From contig NZ_JACXXE010000003.1 of NCBI RefSeq assembly GCF_014764715.1, forward strand, positions 62,001 through 126,000: a stretch of DNA of 64,000 nt, in the 5' to 3' direction. The stretch comes from Bacillus crepusculi (lineage in GTDB: Bacteria > Bacillota > Bacilli > Bacillales > Bacillaceae). Positions 8,849 through 18,991 of this stretch are shown here, piece after piece. Numbering within the stretch: the stretch's first letter is position 1; each line of letters opens with the position of its first letter. A program made the translations under genes and the position numbers. The notes under the pieces were generated by a model that was given only the letters and a program-made list of their open reading frames with translations, was not told the origin of the DNA and did not search any database.

Positions 8849-9826
8849 TTAAAATTCAAGAACTTTCTTAGCTGTTTCAAGCACGTCTTTATGGTTTGGA
8901 AGCCATACGCTCTCAGCTTGAGAGAAAGCAAATACAGTATCAGGTGCAGCTACACGAAGTACTGGTGCTTCTAGGCTAAGGATTGCTCTGTCATTGATTT
9001 CAGCTACTACGTTTGCCGCAATACCAGCTTGTTTTTGTGCTTCTTGAACAACGATCGCACGACCTGTTTTTTCAACAGAAGCGATGATTGTTTCAATATC
9101 AAGCGGGCTCACTGTACGAAGGTCGATGACTTCAGCAGAAACGCCTTCTTTTTCAAGTTCTTCAGCCGCTTTAAGTGATTCGTGAACCATTGCACCGTAA
9201 GTGATGATTGAAAGGTCAGAACCTTCACGTTTCACATCCGCTTTACCAATTTCAATTGTGTACTCTTCTTCAGGAACTTCCTGACGGAAAGAACGATAAA
9301 GTTTCATATGCTCAAGGAACACGACTGGATCGTTGTCACGAATTGAAGAAATTAATAGTCCTTTTGCATCGTAAGGTGTTGAAGGAATAACAACCTTGAT
9401 ACCAGGCTGTTGTGCGATAAGACCTTCTAAGCTGTCAGCGTGAAGCTCAGGTGTATGAACTCCTCCGCCAAATGGAGAACGGATTGTCACTGGAGAATGC
9501 CAGCGTCCGCCAGAACGGTAACGCATACGAGCCATTTGTCCAGAAATAGAATCTAATACTTCGTAAACGAATCCGAAGAATTGAATTTCCATTACTGGGC
9601 GGAATTCTTGTAGTCCAAGGCCAATTGCAAGACCGCCAATACCAGATTCAGCAAGTGGAGTATCGAATACACGATCCTCACCAAACTCTTTTTGCAATCC
9701 TTCAGTCGCACGGAATACGCCGCCGTTTTTACCAACGTCTTCTCCGAAAACGAGAACGTTTTCGTCATTTTTCAGTTCTGTGCGTAACGCATCAGTGATC
9801 GCTTGAATCATTGTCATTTGCGCCAT
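8849..9826 (-). CDS. pdhB: Pyruvate dehydrogenase E1 beta subunit
   Basis: 325 residues, full length for the transketolase-like beta subunit (pyrimidine-binding domain first, C-terminal transketolase domain after about residue 190). Recognisable blocks include [16 protein letters not shown] and [15 protein letters not shown]. With PdhA it forms the thiamine-diphosphate E1 that decarboxylates pyruvate and acetylates the E2 lipoyl arm. The ATG lies 3 bases after the pdhA stop, with its ribosome site AAAGGAG inside pdhA, so the two subunits are tightly co-translated. Confidence 0.97.
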   Translation of the reverse strand: MAQMTMIQAITDALRTELKNDENVLVFGEDVGKNGGVFRATEGLQKEFGEDRVFDTPLAESGIGGLAIGLGLQEFRPVMEIQFFGFVYEVLDSISGQMARMRYRSGGRWHSPVTIRSPFGGGVHTPELHADSLEGLIAQQPGIKVVIPSTPYDAKGLLISSIRDNDPVVFLEHMKLYRSFRQEVPEEEYTIEIGKADVKREGSDLSIITYGAMVHESLKAAEELEKEGVSAEVIDLRTVSPLDIETIIASVEKTGRAIVVQEAQKQAGIAANVVAEINDRAILSLEAPVLRVAAPDTVFAFSQAESVWLPNHKDVLETAKKVLEF

Positions 9827-9829
9827 GGC

Positions 9830-10969
<1,140 letters not shown>

Positions 10970-11161
10970 TTAACAGTCAATTTGTCGTGAATCCATTTAT
11001 ACATACAGATATAGGATAACCCAAAATACTCATATGACTCCTGTATATAATAGCCACAAAGGGTGTTGTCGAAACATTGGATGATCGCTTACTTTTGAGT
11101 CCTTCTAACTGTATTAACGATAGTTCACAAAAAACTAATACAACTTCTGTTAACAAGGATT

Positions 11162-11190
11162 AGTTTACAACAAGAAAAATAGTCCGTCAA
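11162..11190 (-). promoter_or_regulatory. Promoter of pdhABCD with long leader
   Basis: On the minus strand TTGACG (11185-11190), 17-base spacer and TAAACT (11162-11167). The predicted start near 11155 leaves a leader of about 210 bases. A second weaker candidate, TTGGGT / TATAAA with a 17-base spacer, lies at about 10996-11024, closer to pdhA. No riboswitch fold was recognised in the leader. Confidence 0.6.
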
Positions 11191-11327
11191 TTGATTTAAC
11201 AGCTTTATTTAAATAAATGTATTCGCTTTACTTTTTATGGTGAACTGTATCAATCTGTTTAACGAGTAGCGCGAACTGTACTAGTATAGAGGGCATCACT
11301 GTACTACAATAGCAAATGTTTGTTTTT

Positions 11328-11367
11328 GTCGAAAAATAAAACAAGAGCTGTTCTTCAGCTCTTGTTT
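11328..11367 (-). terminator. Terminator of ykyA
   Basis: Perfect 12-bp stem AAACAAGAGCTG / CAGCTCTTGTTT followed on the minus strand by TTTATTTTT. The stem begins inside the last codons of ykyA. Confidence 0.85.
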
Positions 11368-12023
11368 GACTCTTTATCTGCCGCTTTGTACAACGCCTGT
11401 TTATGCTCATTCAATTGGTCTGTATATTGATTGAACTTCTTGCTTTCTTTTCTGACCTTGCTGTAGGAACGATTCACTGTCTTCAGCTTGGATTTCAGTT
11501 CCTCGTATCCTAAGTCTTTCTTCTTTAAAGAATGATATAAATGCTGGTCTTGTTTCAGCGCCTTTTGATACTCTCGGTAAAGCTGATCATACGACGCATA
11601 TCTCTTCTCGATTGATTTCACCGTTTGATCAGCTTTCTCCTTTAATGCTGCATCTTGTATCCGCCCGGCAGATTCCTTTACAGTTTGTAATTCTTTTTTC
11701 GATTGATCCATGCTATCTTTTTCTGTTTTTAAATGTTCTTCTCTCTTCGCAGCTGATGCTAGCGCCTGATCAGAAAGGCTTGACACTGTTTTTGTATGGT
11801 CCTTTGTGGTTTGTATCATTTTTGTATACAGCTGCTGCTCTTTTTTCTCATAGTTTTGCAGTGCGTCCTGCTCTTTTTCAAATGATTTTTCTTTTTCGCT
11901 CATTTTTGTCATCGCATCTTGCATCTCATTGAACGGGCTTTGACCACCGCATCCTGCAAGTAAGAGTGTACATATCCCTGCTAAAATCGCACCTGCTTTT
12001 ATGTATCTGTTCCTCTGTCTCAT
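11355..12023 (-). CDS. ykyA: Coiled-coil lipoprotein YkyA
   Basis: 222 residues from the ATG at 12023, which lies 7 bases after AAGGGGGA. A signal sequence ends in the lipobox LLAGC, then GGQSPF. The remainder is almost wholly charged helix with heptad-like patterns (EKEKSFEKEQDALQNYEKKE and similar), so an extended coiled coil anchored outside the membrane is expected. It is annotated in B. subtilis as a putative cell-wall-binding lipoprotein; there is no enzymatic motif. It has its own terminator. Confidence 0.85.
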   Translation of the reverse strand: MRQRNRYIKAGAILAGICTLLLAGCGGQSPFNEMQDAMTKMSEKEKSFEKEQDALQNYEKKEQQLYTKMIQTTKDHTKTVSSLSDQALASAAKREEHLKTEKDSMDQSKKELQTVKESAGRIQDAALKEKADQTVKSIEKRYASYDQLYREYQKALKQDQHLYHSLKKKDLGYEELKSKLKTVNRSYSKVRKESKKFNQYTDQLNEHKQALYKAADKESNKS

Positions 12024-12145
12024 CAAAAGGTCCCCCTTTATATCTCCACATACCACTATAATTTTTATAGGCGTTTGTGACAAGGAAAGAGGATAGCCTT
12101 TTTAGGGGGAAGAAGATTTTTTTCAAGCTATAGGCTCATGACTAT

Positions 12146-12172
12146 ACAAATAGTGCATTCATACATAGTTTA
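12146..12172 (+). promoter_or_regulatory. Sigma-K promoter of the YjcZ-like gene
   Basis: AC (12146-12147), exactly 16 bases, then CATAGTTTA (12164-12172), a full match to the AC-N16-CATANNNTA sigma-K pattern. It fits expression in the late mother cell for a YjcZ-type protein. Confidence 0.65.
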
Positions 12173-12233
12173 TATTACACGCTTCGCCTTCACTTCTAAA
12201 AGGCCGAGTGTATTTCCAAAGGAGGTCAAAAAT

Positions 12234-12428
12234 ATGTCTAATTATAGTCATGGAAGTTTGTATGGTGGATACGGCGGTTACGGTTACGGATACGGTGGTG
12301 GCTGTTGTTATCCAAGTTATGGTGGTGGATATGGATATGGTGGTGGACGTACATTCGCTTTAATCGTCGTCCTTTTCATCCTATTGATCATTGTAGGCGC
12401 GGCATTCTTAGGCGGCGGCTGCTGCTAA
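12234..12428 (+). CDS. Gly/Tyr-rich YjcZ-type sporulation protein
   Basis: 64 residues. Residues 1-39 are a Gly-Tyr repeat ([15 protein letters not shown] and similar), followed by one membrane segment ending in [11 protein letters not shown] and a terminal Cys-Cys. The tail is the hallmark of the YjcZ family of small sporulation or spore-coat membrane proteins. The ATG at 12234 follows a strong AAAGGAGG; an upstream in-frame ATG at 12138 has no ribosome site. A consensus sigma-K promoter supports a sporulation role. I do not recall a copy at this position in B. subtilis. Confidence 0.82.
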   Translation: MSNYSHGSLYGGYGGYGYGYGGGCCYPSYGGGYGYGGGRTFALIVVLFILLIIVGAAFLGGGCC

Positions 12429-12444
12429 TGGCTGTCTAAGCCTC

Positions 12445-12474
12445 TGACCGGTCTCTTATGACCGGTCTTCTTTA
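12445..12474 (+). terminator. Terminator of the YjcZ-like gene
   Basis: GACCGGTC-TCTTAT-GACCGGTC followed by TTCTTTATTT. Each arm is itself palindromic. Confidence 0.8.
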
Positions 12475-12540
12475 TTTCATTGCATATGTTGTGTATCATT
12501 TTATATACTTTACATACAAAGGAAATAGGAGTGAAGTTTT

Positions 12541-13098
12541 GTGATTACCATGGATGATATCGTACGAGACGGGCATCCCGTTTTAAGGCAAACAGCTGAA
12601 GCGGTCGAACTCCCGCCAACAGAAGAGGAAAAACAGCAATTAGCTGACATGATCGAATTCGTCAAAAATAGTCAGGATGAAGACATGGCTGAAAAATATG
12701 GACTGAGACCCGGCGTAGGACTCGCAGCTCCGCAAATCAATATAAGTAAACGTATGATCGCTGTTCACTGTGAGGATGAGGACGGGAAGCAATACAGCTA
12801 CGCCCTGTTCAACCCTCGAATTGTCAGTCATTCAGTCAAAAGAGCTTATTTGGCAACTGGAGAAGGCTGCCTATCTGTTGATGAAGCCATCCCTGGATTC
12901 GTCCCTCGTTATGAAAAAATCAGGGTCAAGGCTACAACGCTTGAAGGTGAGGACATTGATATCCGTTTAAAAGGGTTCCCAGCCATCGTCTTTCAGCATG
13001 AAATTGACCACCTAAATGGCATCATGTTTTATGATCATATTCAAAAGGATCAGCCATTCGCAGAGCCAGACAACTCTGTTGCGATCGGCAGATCATAA
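12541..13098 (+). CDS. defB: Peptide deformylase, type 2
   Basis: 185 residues. It removes the formyl group from nascent proteins with a bound Fe2+ or Zn2+. All three motifs are present: GVGLAAPQ (58-65), EGCLS with C110, and QHEIDH with H153, E154 and H157. The metal ligands are therefore C110, H153 and H157. The GTG at 12541 follows AGGAGTGA. The insert between motifs 1 and 2 fits the long Gram-positive type 2 enzyme (DefB/YkrB). It ends in a terminator shared with ykrA. Confidence 0.95.
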   Translation: MITMDDIVRDGHPVLRQTAEAVELPPTEEEKQQLADMIEFVKNSQDEDMAEKYGLRPGVGLAAPQINISKRMIAVHCEDEDGKQYSYALFNPRIVSHSVKRAYLATGEGCLSVDEAIPGFVPRYEKIRVKATTLEGEDIDIRLKGFPAIVFQHEIDHLNGIMFYDHIQKDQPFAEPDNSVAIGRS

Positions 13099-13133
13099 AA
13101 AAGAAGACCCAGCAAGTGAGGGTCTTCTTTTTT
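13097..13133. terminator. Bidirectional terminator of defB and ykrA
   Basis: AAGAAGACCC / GGGTCTTCTT stem with A and T runs on both sides, between convergent genes. Confidence 0.88.
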
Positions 13134-13911
13134 ATTCTTCAATGAGACCTAACTGGGTCACTGCATGAAATATGCCGTCCTCATCAACTGGTTTTGTCAC
13201 AAAATCAGCCAATGTTTTCAATTCACTCACAGCATTCCCCATGGCAACACCTGTTCCAACAAACGAAATCATTTCTCTATCGTTCAGACCGTCTCCAAAG
13301 GCAACTGTATCCTTTTGATCGTAGGGCAGTCTTTCGATGACCCGCTTAATTCCTTCGGCTTTTGATCCGCCTTTTGGCAGGACGTCTGTTGACAGCTCGT
13401 GCCATCTGACAAGGTCAATTTCTTCGCGGAACGCCTCATATTGGACTTCCTCTTCTGCCTTACAAAATAGCAGCATTTGATAAATGTCGTTTTCTTTAAA
13501 GAAAGTCAAATCATGCTCGGGGTGCTCTGTTTTTAACGTACCAATTCCTTCATGAATAAACGGATGGTTCGGCACAGAAGCCTTCATCGTTTCTTCTCCC
13601 ATGAAAACAAGCGGGTGATCATGACGATCTGCTGTTTCATAAATTTGCTCCATCAGCTCCTGCTTGAGCGGATTGCCGTAAATGACTTCTCCCTCAAACA
13701 TGACATATTGACCGTTATAAGCAATAAATGAGTCAAGTGCTAATTCTTGTAAAATAGGCTGGATTAAAAAAGGCGAACGGCCAGATGCTATGAATAGATG
13801 ATGTCCTTTTTCTTTTAATAAACGAACAGCTTGCTTCGTTGATTCAGGTATTTTTTTATCATGATCATATAAAGTACCGTCGATATCAAAGAAGATGACT
13901 TTTTTATTCAT
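13132..13911 (-). CDS. ykrA: Cof-type HAD hydrolase YkrA
   Basis: 259 residues from the ATG at 13911, which follows AGGAGA. HAD motif I FFDIDGTL is at the N-terminus, motif II IASGRS follows about 30 residues later, motif III is K204-like in LPKGGSKAEG, and motif IV is FGDGLNDREM. The large insert before motif III makes it a type IIB (Cof) phosphatase acting on sugar or nucleotide phosphates. The substrate is unknown. It is monocistronic and convergent with defB. Confidence 0.88.
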   Translation of the reverse strand: MNKKVIFFDIDGTLYDHDKKIPESTKQAVRLLKEKGHHLFIASGRSPFLIQPILQELALDSFIAYNGQYVMFEGEVIYGNPLKQELMEQIYETADRHDHPLVFMGEETMKASVPNHPFIHEGIGTLKTEHPEHDLTFFKENDIYQMLLFCKAEEEVQYEAFREEIDLVRWHELSTDVLPKGGSKAEGIKRVIERLPYDQKDTVAFGDGLNDREMISFVGTGVAMGNAVSELKTLADFVTKPVDEDGIFHAVTQLGLIEE

Positions 13912-14044
13912 ATCTCGTCTCCTGTCTCTCGTTATGTACATACTCTCCCTTTCATCATACAGAAAGATTTCCGCTTTCGAAACCAATTCCTTTTAAAACG
14001 CCCATTTCCCACATATAACCATGTAACATTAGATGGAAACATCA

Positions 14045-14050
14045 TATAAT
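14045..14050 (+). promoter_or_regulatory. -10 box upstream of the 23-residue peptide gene
   Basis: A perfect TATAAT lies 68 bases before the peptide start. The -35 at 17-base distance is poor (TGTAAC at 14022), so the promoter is only probable. Confidence 0.4.
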
Positions 14051-14117
14051 ACAAGTATAAAGAAAGAACGGAACGCACTGCCCCAAAATGACATCTACCG
14101 AGAGGAGGCGATCTGTG

Positions 14118-14189
14118 ATGCTTCGCCGTCTGCGTAAGAAAATTCGAAGACAATGGAAGGACATGCTTCGTAAAAAATCGATTGCTTAA
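14118..14189 (+). CDS. 23-residue cationic peptide, unannotated type
   Basis: A complete miniature gene: GAGGAGGCG, 8 bases, ATG, 23 codons, TAA, then a terminator one base later. The peptide begins MLRRLRKKIRRQW and ends KKSIA; 12 of 23 residues are Arg or Lys, spaced with hydrophobic residues to give an amphipathic helix. GTG at 14115 is an alternative start. I do not recognise the family. Roles to consider are an RNA- or nucleoprotein-binding peptide, a regulator of the following rpoY-rnjA genes, or a membrane-active peptide; none can be chosen from sequence. Confidence 0.65.
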   Translation: MLRRLRKKIRRQWKDMLRKKSIA

Positions 14190-14226
14190 AAGGATCTTCC
14201 GCACATTTGCTGAAGGTCCTTTTTTC
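14190..14226 (+). terminator. Terminator of the 23-residue peptide gene
   Basis: AAGGATCTTC / GAAGGTCCTT with one mismatch, followed by TTTTTT. Confidence 0.8.
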
Positions 14227-14306
14227 TCAGAGCCTTTTCTTATGCGCGTTTTTTTAATATAATAGAATAAGCGAGTGTAACATACGGTATTTAAGGAGAG
14301 ATTTGG

Positions 14307-14516
14307 ATGATATATAAGGTATATTTTCAGGCAAGCACTACTGAGGTACCTGTAAGAGAACACACAGATTCACTATACGTTGAAGCGGTTTCTGAAAGAG
14401 ACGTACGCAATAAGTTGAAAAAACATAACTACAATATTGAATTCATTCAGCCTGTAGACGGTGCTTTTTTAGACTATGAACGAGAAAGTGAAAATTTTAA
14501 AGTATTGGAGCTATGA
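14307..14516 (+). CDS. rpoY: RNA polymerase epsilon subunit RpoY (YkzG)
   Basis: 69 residues, the size of the UPF0356 / epsilon family found in Firmicutes RNA polymerase, where it binds the core near the jaw and resembles phage Gp2. It begins MIYKVYFQ, continues with the charged stretch [14 protein letters not shown], and ends in FKVLEL. The ATG follows AAGGAGAG. The stop lies 5 bases before the rnjA start and its last codons carry the GGAG for rnjA, so the two are translationally linked as in B. subtilis. Confidence 0.93.
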   Translation: MIYKVYFQASTTEVPVREHTDSLYVEAVSERDVRNKLKKHNYNIEFIQPVDGAFLDYERESENFKVLEL

Positions 14517-14521
14517 GAGGA

Positions 14522-16189
14522 ATGAAATTTGTAAAAAACGATCAGGCGGCAGTTTTTGCGCTCGGCGGATTAGGCGAGATCGGCAAAAACACGTATGGCG
14601 TTCAATTTCAAGATGAAATCATTTTAATTGATGCTGGTATTAAGTTCCCTGAAGATGAACTTCTCGGAATTGATTACGTCATCCCTGACTATACGTACTT
14701 AGTTAAAAACGAAGATAAAATCAAAGGTCTATTCATCACTCACGGACATGAAGACCACATCGGCGGTATCCCTTACCTTCTCAAGCAAGTGAATATTCCA
14801 GTTTACGGGGGCAAACTCGCAATCGGCCTACTTCGTAATAAACTGGAAGAGCATGGTCTGTTGAGACAGACGAAGCTTCACATTTATGAAGAAGAAGATA
14901 CCATTAAATTTAGAAAAACAGCTGTGTCTTTCTTTAGAACAACACACAGTATTCCAGATTCTTATGGAATTGTCGTGAAGACACCTCCTGGTAACATCGT
15001 ACATACAGGTGATTTCAAGTTTGACTTTACCCCTGTTGGCGAGCCTGCCAATTTAACAAAAATGGCTGAGATCGGCAAGGAAGGCGTCCTTTGTCTTCTA
15101 TCTGACAGTACAAACAGTGAAATCCCAGAATTTACGATGTCTGAAAGACGCGTAGGTGAAAGCATTGATGACATCTTTAGAAAAGTAGATGGACGTATCA
15201 TCTTTGCAACGTTTGCTTCAAACATTCACAGACTTCAACAAGTCATTGAGTCCGCTGTTGCCAACGGCCGAAAAGTCGCTGTATTCGGACGCAGTATGGA
15301 ATCTGCCATTGATATTGGACAAGATCTTGGCTACATTAAATGTCCAAAAAACACGTTCATTGAACATAATGAAATCAACCGTCTTCCAGCAAACAAGGTC
15401 ACTATTCTTTGTACTGGTAGCCAAGGTGAACCGATGGCAGCTCTTTCTCGTATTGCAAACGGTACTCACCGCCAGATTTCCATTAATCCTGGAGACACTG
15501 TTGTCTTCTCATCTTCACCGATCCCAGGTAACAATATTAGCGTAAGTCGTACCATCAACCAGCTTTATCGCGCTGGCGCTGAGGTCATTCATGGCTCACT
15601 TAATAATATTCATACATCTGGTCACGGCGGGCAAGAAGAACAAAAGCTGATGCTCCGTTTAATTAAACCAAAATTCTTCATGCCGATTCATGGTGAATAC
15701 CGCATGCAAAAAACGCATATTAAACTTGCGAATGATTGCGGCATTCCTGAGGAAAACTGTTTTATCATGGATAACGGTGAAGTGCTTGCACTGAAAGGTG
15801 ACGAAGCAAGTGTTGCCGGCAAAATTCCATCAGGCAATGTGTATATTGACGGAAGTGGCATTGGTGATATCGGAAATATCGTCTTAAGAGACCGCCGCAT
15901 TCTTTCAGAAGAGGGTCTTGTCATCGTTGTCGTCAGCATGGACATGAAAGAATTCAAAATCTCTGCTGGTCCTGATTTGATTTCAAGAGGCTTTGTCTAT
16001 ATGAGAGAATCGGGAGACCTTATCAACGACGCTCAGGATTTAATTTCAAAGCATCTTGAAAAAGTGATGGAACGCAAGACAACACAATGGTCAGAAATTA
16101 AGAACGAAATTACTGACACACTTGCACCTTTCCTTTATGAAAAAACTAGACGCCGTCCAATGATCTTACCGATTATTATGGAAGTGTAA
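14522..16189 (+). CDS. rnjA: Ribonuclease J1
   Basis: 555 residues, the B. subtilis length as I recall it, from the ATG at 14522 (MKFVKNDQ); an ATG at 14513 would add three residues. It has a metallo-beta-lactamase fold with HGHEDH (H74, H76, D78, H79) binding two metals, a beta-CASP domain in the middle and a C-terminal dimer domain. It is an essential 5'-to-3' exonuclease and endonuclease for mRNA decay and rRNA maturation. SR1P, encoded at 5025 in this window, is known to strengthen GapA binding to this enzyme. Confidence 0.97.
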   Translation: MKFVKNDQAAVFALGGLGEIGKNTYGVQFQDEIILIDAGIKFPEDELLGIDYVIPDYTYLVKNEDKIKGLFITHGHEDHIGGIPYLLKQVNIPVYGGKLAIGLLRNKLEEHGLLRQTKLHIYEEEDTIKFRKTAVSFFRTTHSIPDSYGIVVKTPPGNIVHTGDFKFDFTPVGEPANLTKMAEIGKEGVLCLLSDSTNSEIPEFTMSERRVGESIDDIFRKVDGRIIFATFASNIHRLQQVIESAVANGRKVAVFGRSMESAIDIGQDLGYIKCPKNTFIEHNEINRLPANKVTILCTGSQGEPMAALSRIANGTHRQISINPGDTVVFSSSPIPGNNISVSRTINQLYRAGAEVIHGSLNNIHTSGHGGQEEQKLMLRLIKPKFFMPIHGEYRMQKTHIKLANDCGIPEENCFIMDNGEVLALKGDEASVAGKIPSGNVYIDGSGIGDIGNIVLRDRRILSEEGLVIVVVSMDMKEFKISAGPDLISRGFVYMRESGDLINDAQDLISKHLEKVMERKTTQWSEIKNEITDTLAPFLYEKTRRRPMILPIIMEV

Positions 16190-16197
16190 TTAGACAA

Positions 16198-16232
16198 AGA
16201 GACACAAGCCCATTGGCTGTGTCTCTTTTTTT
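16198..16232 (+). terminator. Terminator of rpoY-rnjA
   Basis: AGAGACACAAGCC / GGCTGTGTCTCT stem followed by seven Ts. Confidence 0.88.
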
Positions 16233-16244
16233 CATCCGGTATTC

Positions 16245-16279
16245 AAAAACCGCATGTATCCAAAGATACATGCGGTTTC
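16245..16279 (-). terminator. Terminator of adeC
   Basis: Perfect 14-bp stem AAACCGCATGTATC / GATACATGCGGTTT with a T run on the minus strand, just past the adeC stop. Confidence 0.88.
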
Positions 16280-16291
16280 TCCTTCATTCTT

Positions 16292-18022
16292 TTATGATTG
16301 AATCGGGAGATGCTGAAAGCTTCTAACATCAAACAATCCCTTAGTCGTCATTTTTACATCAGGAATGACTGGAAGTGCTAAGAAGGATAGCGTTAAAAAC
16401 GGATTAAAATCTAAGTCAAAACCTGTTTCTTTCAATGCTTCATGGAGTGCATGAAGACTTTTATTGACTAGATGTGCTGGTTGATCTGATAATAAACCAG
16501 AGATCGGTAATGGAAGTGTATGAAGAGGCTGCCTGTCCCTTACAACCGTCAATCCGCCCCCTGCTTCTTTTAACGTCTCAATGGCTTTGATCATATCGGC
16601 ATCATTTGTGCCAACAGCAATTAAGTTATGGGAATCATGCGCCACAGTTGTGGCAATCGCTCCTTTTTCTAAACCAAATCCACTGACAATCCCTACCCCA
16701 ATTTCAGATAGACCTTGATGTCGTTCGACAAGCACCATTTTCAATACATCTCTTTCTGTATCACTAGTGAATTGTCCGTTCATTTCTGAAGGAGAGACTT
16801 GTTCTAACTTTGTTTCAAGCTGATTTGGTATGATGCGAATGACGTTCATCTTTTGATGAGCTGTGATAGGAAGTGCAAGATCCTTATGTTGAACATTCAC
16901 TGTATGGACAGATTGTAATAATGCAGGACTCGGTGCGATTCTTTCAACACTTGGCAGATAATCTCCACACTGCGCAACCAACTCACCTGCAATAAAGACG
17001 CTTGTGATGTTTACTTGATCAAGGTCAGAAACTAGCATAAAATCAGCATCAAAGCCTGGTGCAATAGCTCCCTTTGTTTTGAGGCCAAAACATTCTGCAG
17101 CGTTTAAACTGCCCATTTGGTACGCTAAAAAGGGGTCCAATCCTGCCTTGATAGACATACGTACTTGTTCATCAATACTTCCTTGCGCCAGTAAATCATC
17201 TAAATGCTTATCATCGGTACAGAAGAAAAAGCGTCTCGCATTCTTCTCATTGACAGCTGGCAAAACATTTTTCGCATTTTTGGCAACAGACCCTTCTCTC
17301 AGCATGACATACATGCCTCGTTTTATACGTTCAAGGGCTTCCTCGGCTGTTGTCACCTCATGATCTGTTTGGATATTTGCTGTTCGGTAGACATTGATTA
17401 ATCGGTCTGTTAAGCCTGCTAGATGGCCATCAATCAATTTATGCTCATTTTGAGCATCGAGCAGTTTTTGAAGCATATCATCTTCTCCATGCTCTACTCC
17501 AACATAGTCCATCACCTCGGCAAGACCAAGAACCTCTTTCTCTTGATAAAGAGGTTTTAAATCTTTTGCTTTTAGGGTAGCACCTGATCGTTCAAAGCTG
17601 ACAGCCGGCACACAGGATGGCAGCATGAAATATATATTTAAGGCTGCTTTTCTCGCTTCTTCCAGCATAAAACGGATGCCTGTTATACCTGAAACATTGG
17701 CAATTTCATGCGGGTCTGTTACGACAGTTGTCACACCGCAGGGAACGACAGCTTTGGAGAATTCAGCAGGGGTCACCATGGAGGACTCAATATGAACATG
17801 GCCATCAATAAACCCAGGTACAAGCATTTGACCAGTTGCATCCAGCTCCTGCTCTCCCTCGTATTCTCCAATCCCTACTATTTTTCCATTTTCAACAGCG
17901 ACATCAGCGTCTATCCATTCCTGGTTAAACACGTCCATAACCTTCGCATGTTTAATCACTAGGGCTGCTTTTTTTCTCTTTGCAGCTACCTCAATTTGAT
18001 GTCTGAAAAGCTCCTTATCCAA
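16292..18022 (-). CDS. adeC: Adenine deaminase
   Basis: 576 residues from the TTG at 18022, which lies 8 bases after GGAGGAGG; the upstream ATG sits inside that ribosome site. It has the amidohydrolase fold, with PGFIDGHVHIESS carrying the metal histidines of GHVH (74-77) and the second metal site EVMDY further on. It converts adenine to hypoxanthine plus ammonia in purine salvage. Length and sequence agree with AdeC of B. subtilis. It is monocistronic. Confidence 0.94.
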   Translation of the reverse strand: MDKELFRHQIEVAAKRKKAALVIKHAKVMDVFNQEWIDADVAVENGKIVGIGEYEGEQELDATGQMLVPGFIDGHVHIESSMVTPAEFSKAVVPCGVTTVVTDPHEIANVSGITGIRFMLEEARKAALNIYFMLPSCVPAVSFERSGATLKAKDLKPLYQEKEVLGLAEVMDYVGVEHGEDDMLQKLLDAQNEHKLIDGHLAGLTDRLINVYRTANIQTDHEVTTAEEALERIKRGMYVMLREGSVAKNAKNVLPAVNEKNARRFFFCTDDKHLDDLLAQGSIDEQVRMSIKAGLDPFLAYQMGSLNAAECFGLKTKGAIAPGFDADFMLVSDLDQVNITSVFIAGELVAQCGDYLPSVERIAPSPALLQSVHTVNVQHKDLALPITAHQKMNVIRIIPNQLETKLEQVSPSEMNGQFTSDTERDVLKMVLVERHQGLSEIGVGIVSGFGLEKGAIATTVAHDSHNLIAVGTNDADMIKAIETLKEAGGGLTVVRDRQPLHTLPLPISGLLSDQPAHLVNKSLHALHEALKETGFDLDFNPFLTLSFLALPVIPDVKMTTKGLFDVRSFQHLPIQS

Positions 18023-18261
18023 CGACACTGCCTCCTCCAAGTAAACAATATAATGTTTCTTATCGTAAACGAATCTGTTTGCCCAGTCAATGACATTTAG
18101 TGAAAATCAACCATATAACAGCACTGATTTTTATTTCTGAATAGTGATAATTGCATGAAAAATACGACTGCTCACTTTTGCCTTTATTCAGAAGCAAAAT
18201 AAGCTCCTTTCAATTTCTTTCCTACCTTCACTGTCCACCTGTCGTGTACACAATGAGATAA

Positions 18262-18288
18262 AAAAACACCCCACCCTCGGAGTGTTTA
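18262..18288 (-). terminator. Terminator of ktrC
   Basis: AACACTCC / GGGGTGTT stem with T7 on the minus strand, overlapping the ktrC stop codon. The 240 bases from here to adeC hold nothing else recognised. Confidence 0.75.
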
Positions 18289-18954
18289 ATCGTCGTTCTG
18301 CATTTCTCGTTTTTCAAAGCGTCCTATATCGGTTACCGCTCCAATGACGATGAGGATGTCTTCCTTTTGGATCATTTCATCTGCAAGCGGGGAAACGATG
18401 ACTTCTTTCCCGCGTTTAATCGCCACAATATTGATGCCGTATCTTGCTCTAATATCGAGATCTAAAAGAGAATGCCCAGCAAGCCTGCTGTTTGCAACGA
18501 TTTCAATGAGGCTATACTCATCTGACAGCTCGAGATAATCCAGCACGTTGTTGGAAATAATTTTATGTGCAATCCGTCTGCCCATGTCTCGCTCTGGATG
18601 AACGATGCGATCCGCTCCAATTTTGTTGAGCACCTTTTCATGGTAGTCATTTTGCGCTTTTACTGTGACCATTTTGACGCCAAGCTCTTTCAGCATAATG
18701 GTGGTTAAAATACTTGCCTGTATGTTTTCTCCAATCGCAACGATCACATGATCAAAATTGCGAATGCCGAGATTCTTTAAAACAGATTCGTCCGTCGAAT
18801 CTCCAATCACCGCATGTGATGCAATTTTCGCGTATTCGTTTACTCGATCTTCATTCATATCCATGGCCATCACTTCAAGTCCTTCTTCGCTTAGCGCCTT
18901 GCAAATACTTCCGCCAAAGCGACCAAGACCAATGACTGCATATTCCTTTTTCAT
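18286..18954 (-). CDS. ktrC: Potassium uptake regulatory subunit KtrC
   Basis: 222 residues: an N-terminal RCK domain with the Rossmann loop GLGRFGG and AMDMNEDRV, then a C-terminal RCK domain (YSLIEIVANSRLAG to IGAVTDIGRF). It gates the KtrD K+/Na+ channel-type transporter on the cytoplasmic side, binding ATP/ADP in the first domain and, in B. subtilis, c-di-AMP in the second. The ATG follows GGAG. A c-di-AMP receptor, YkuL, is also encoded in the window. Confidence 0.93.
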   Translation of the reverse strand: MKKEYAVIGLGRFGGSICKALSEEGLEVMAMDMNEDRVNEYAKIASHAVIGDSTDESVLKNLGIRNFDHVIVAIGENIQASILTTIMLKELGVKMVTVKAQNDYHEKVLNKIGADRIVHPERDMGRRIAHKIISNNVLDYLELSDEYSLIEIVANSRLAGHSLLDLDIRARYGINIVAIKRGKEVIVSPLADEMIQKEDILIVIGAVTDIGRFEKREMQNDD

Positions 18955-18991
18955 GTTCAGACTCCTTTTATCTCACTTACCATGCATTTTA

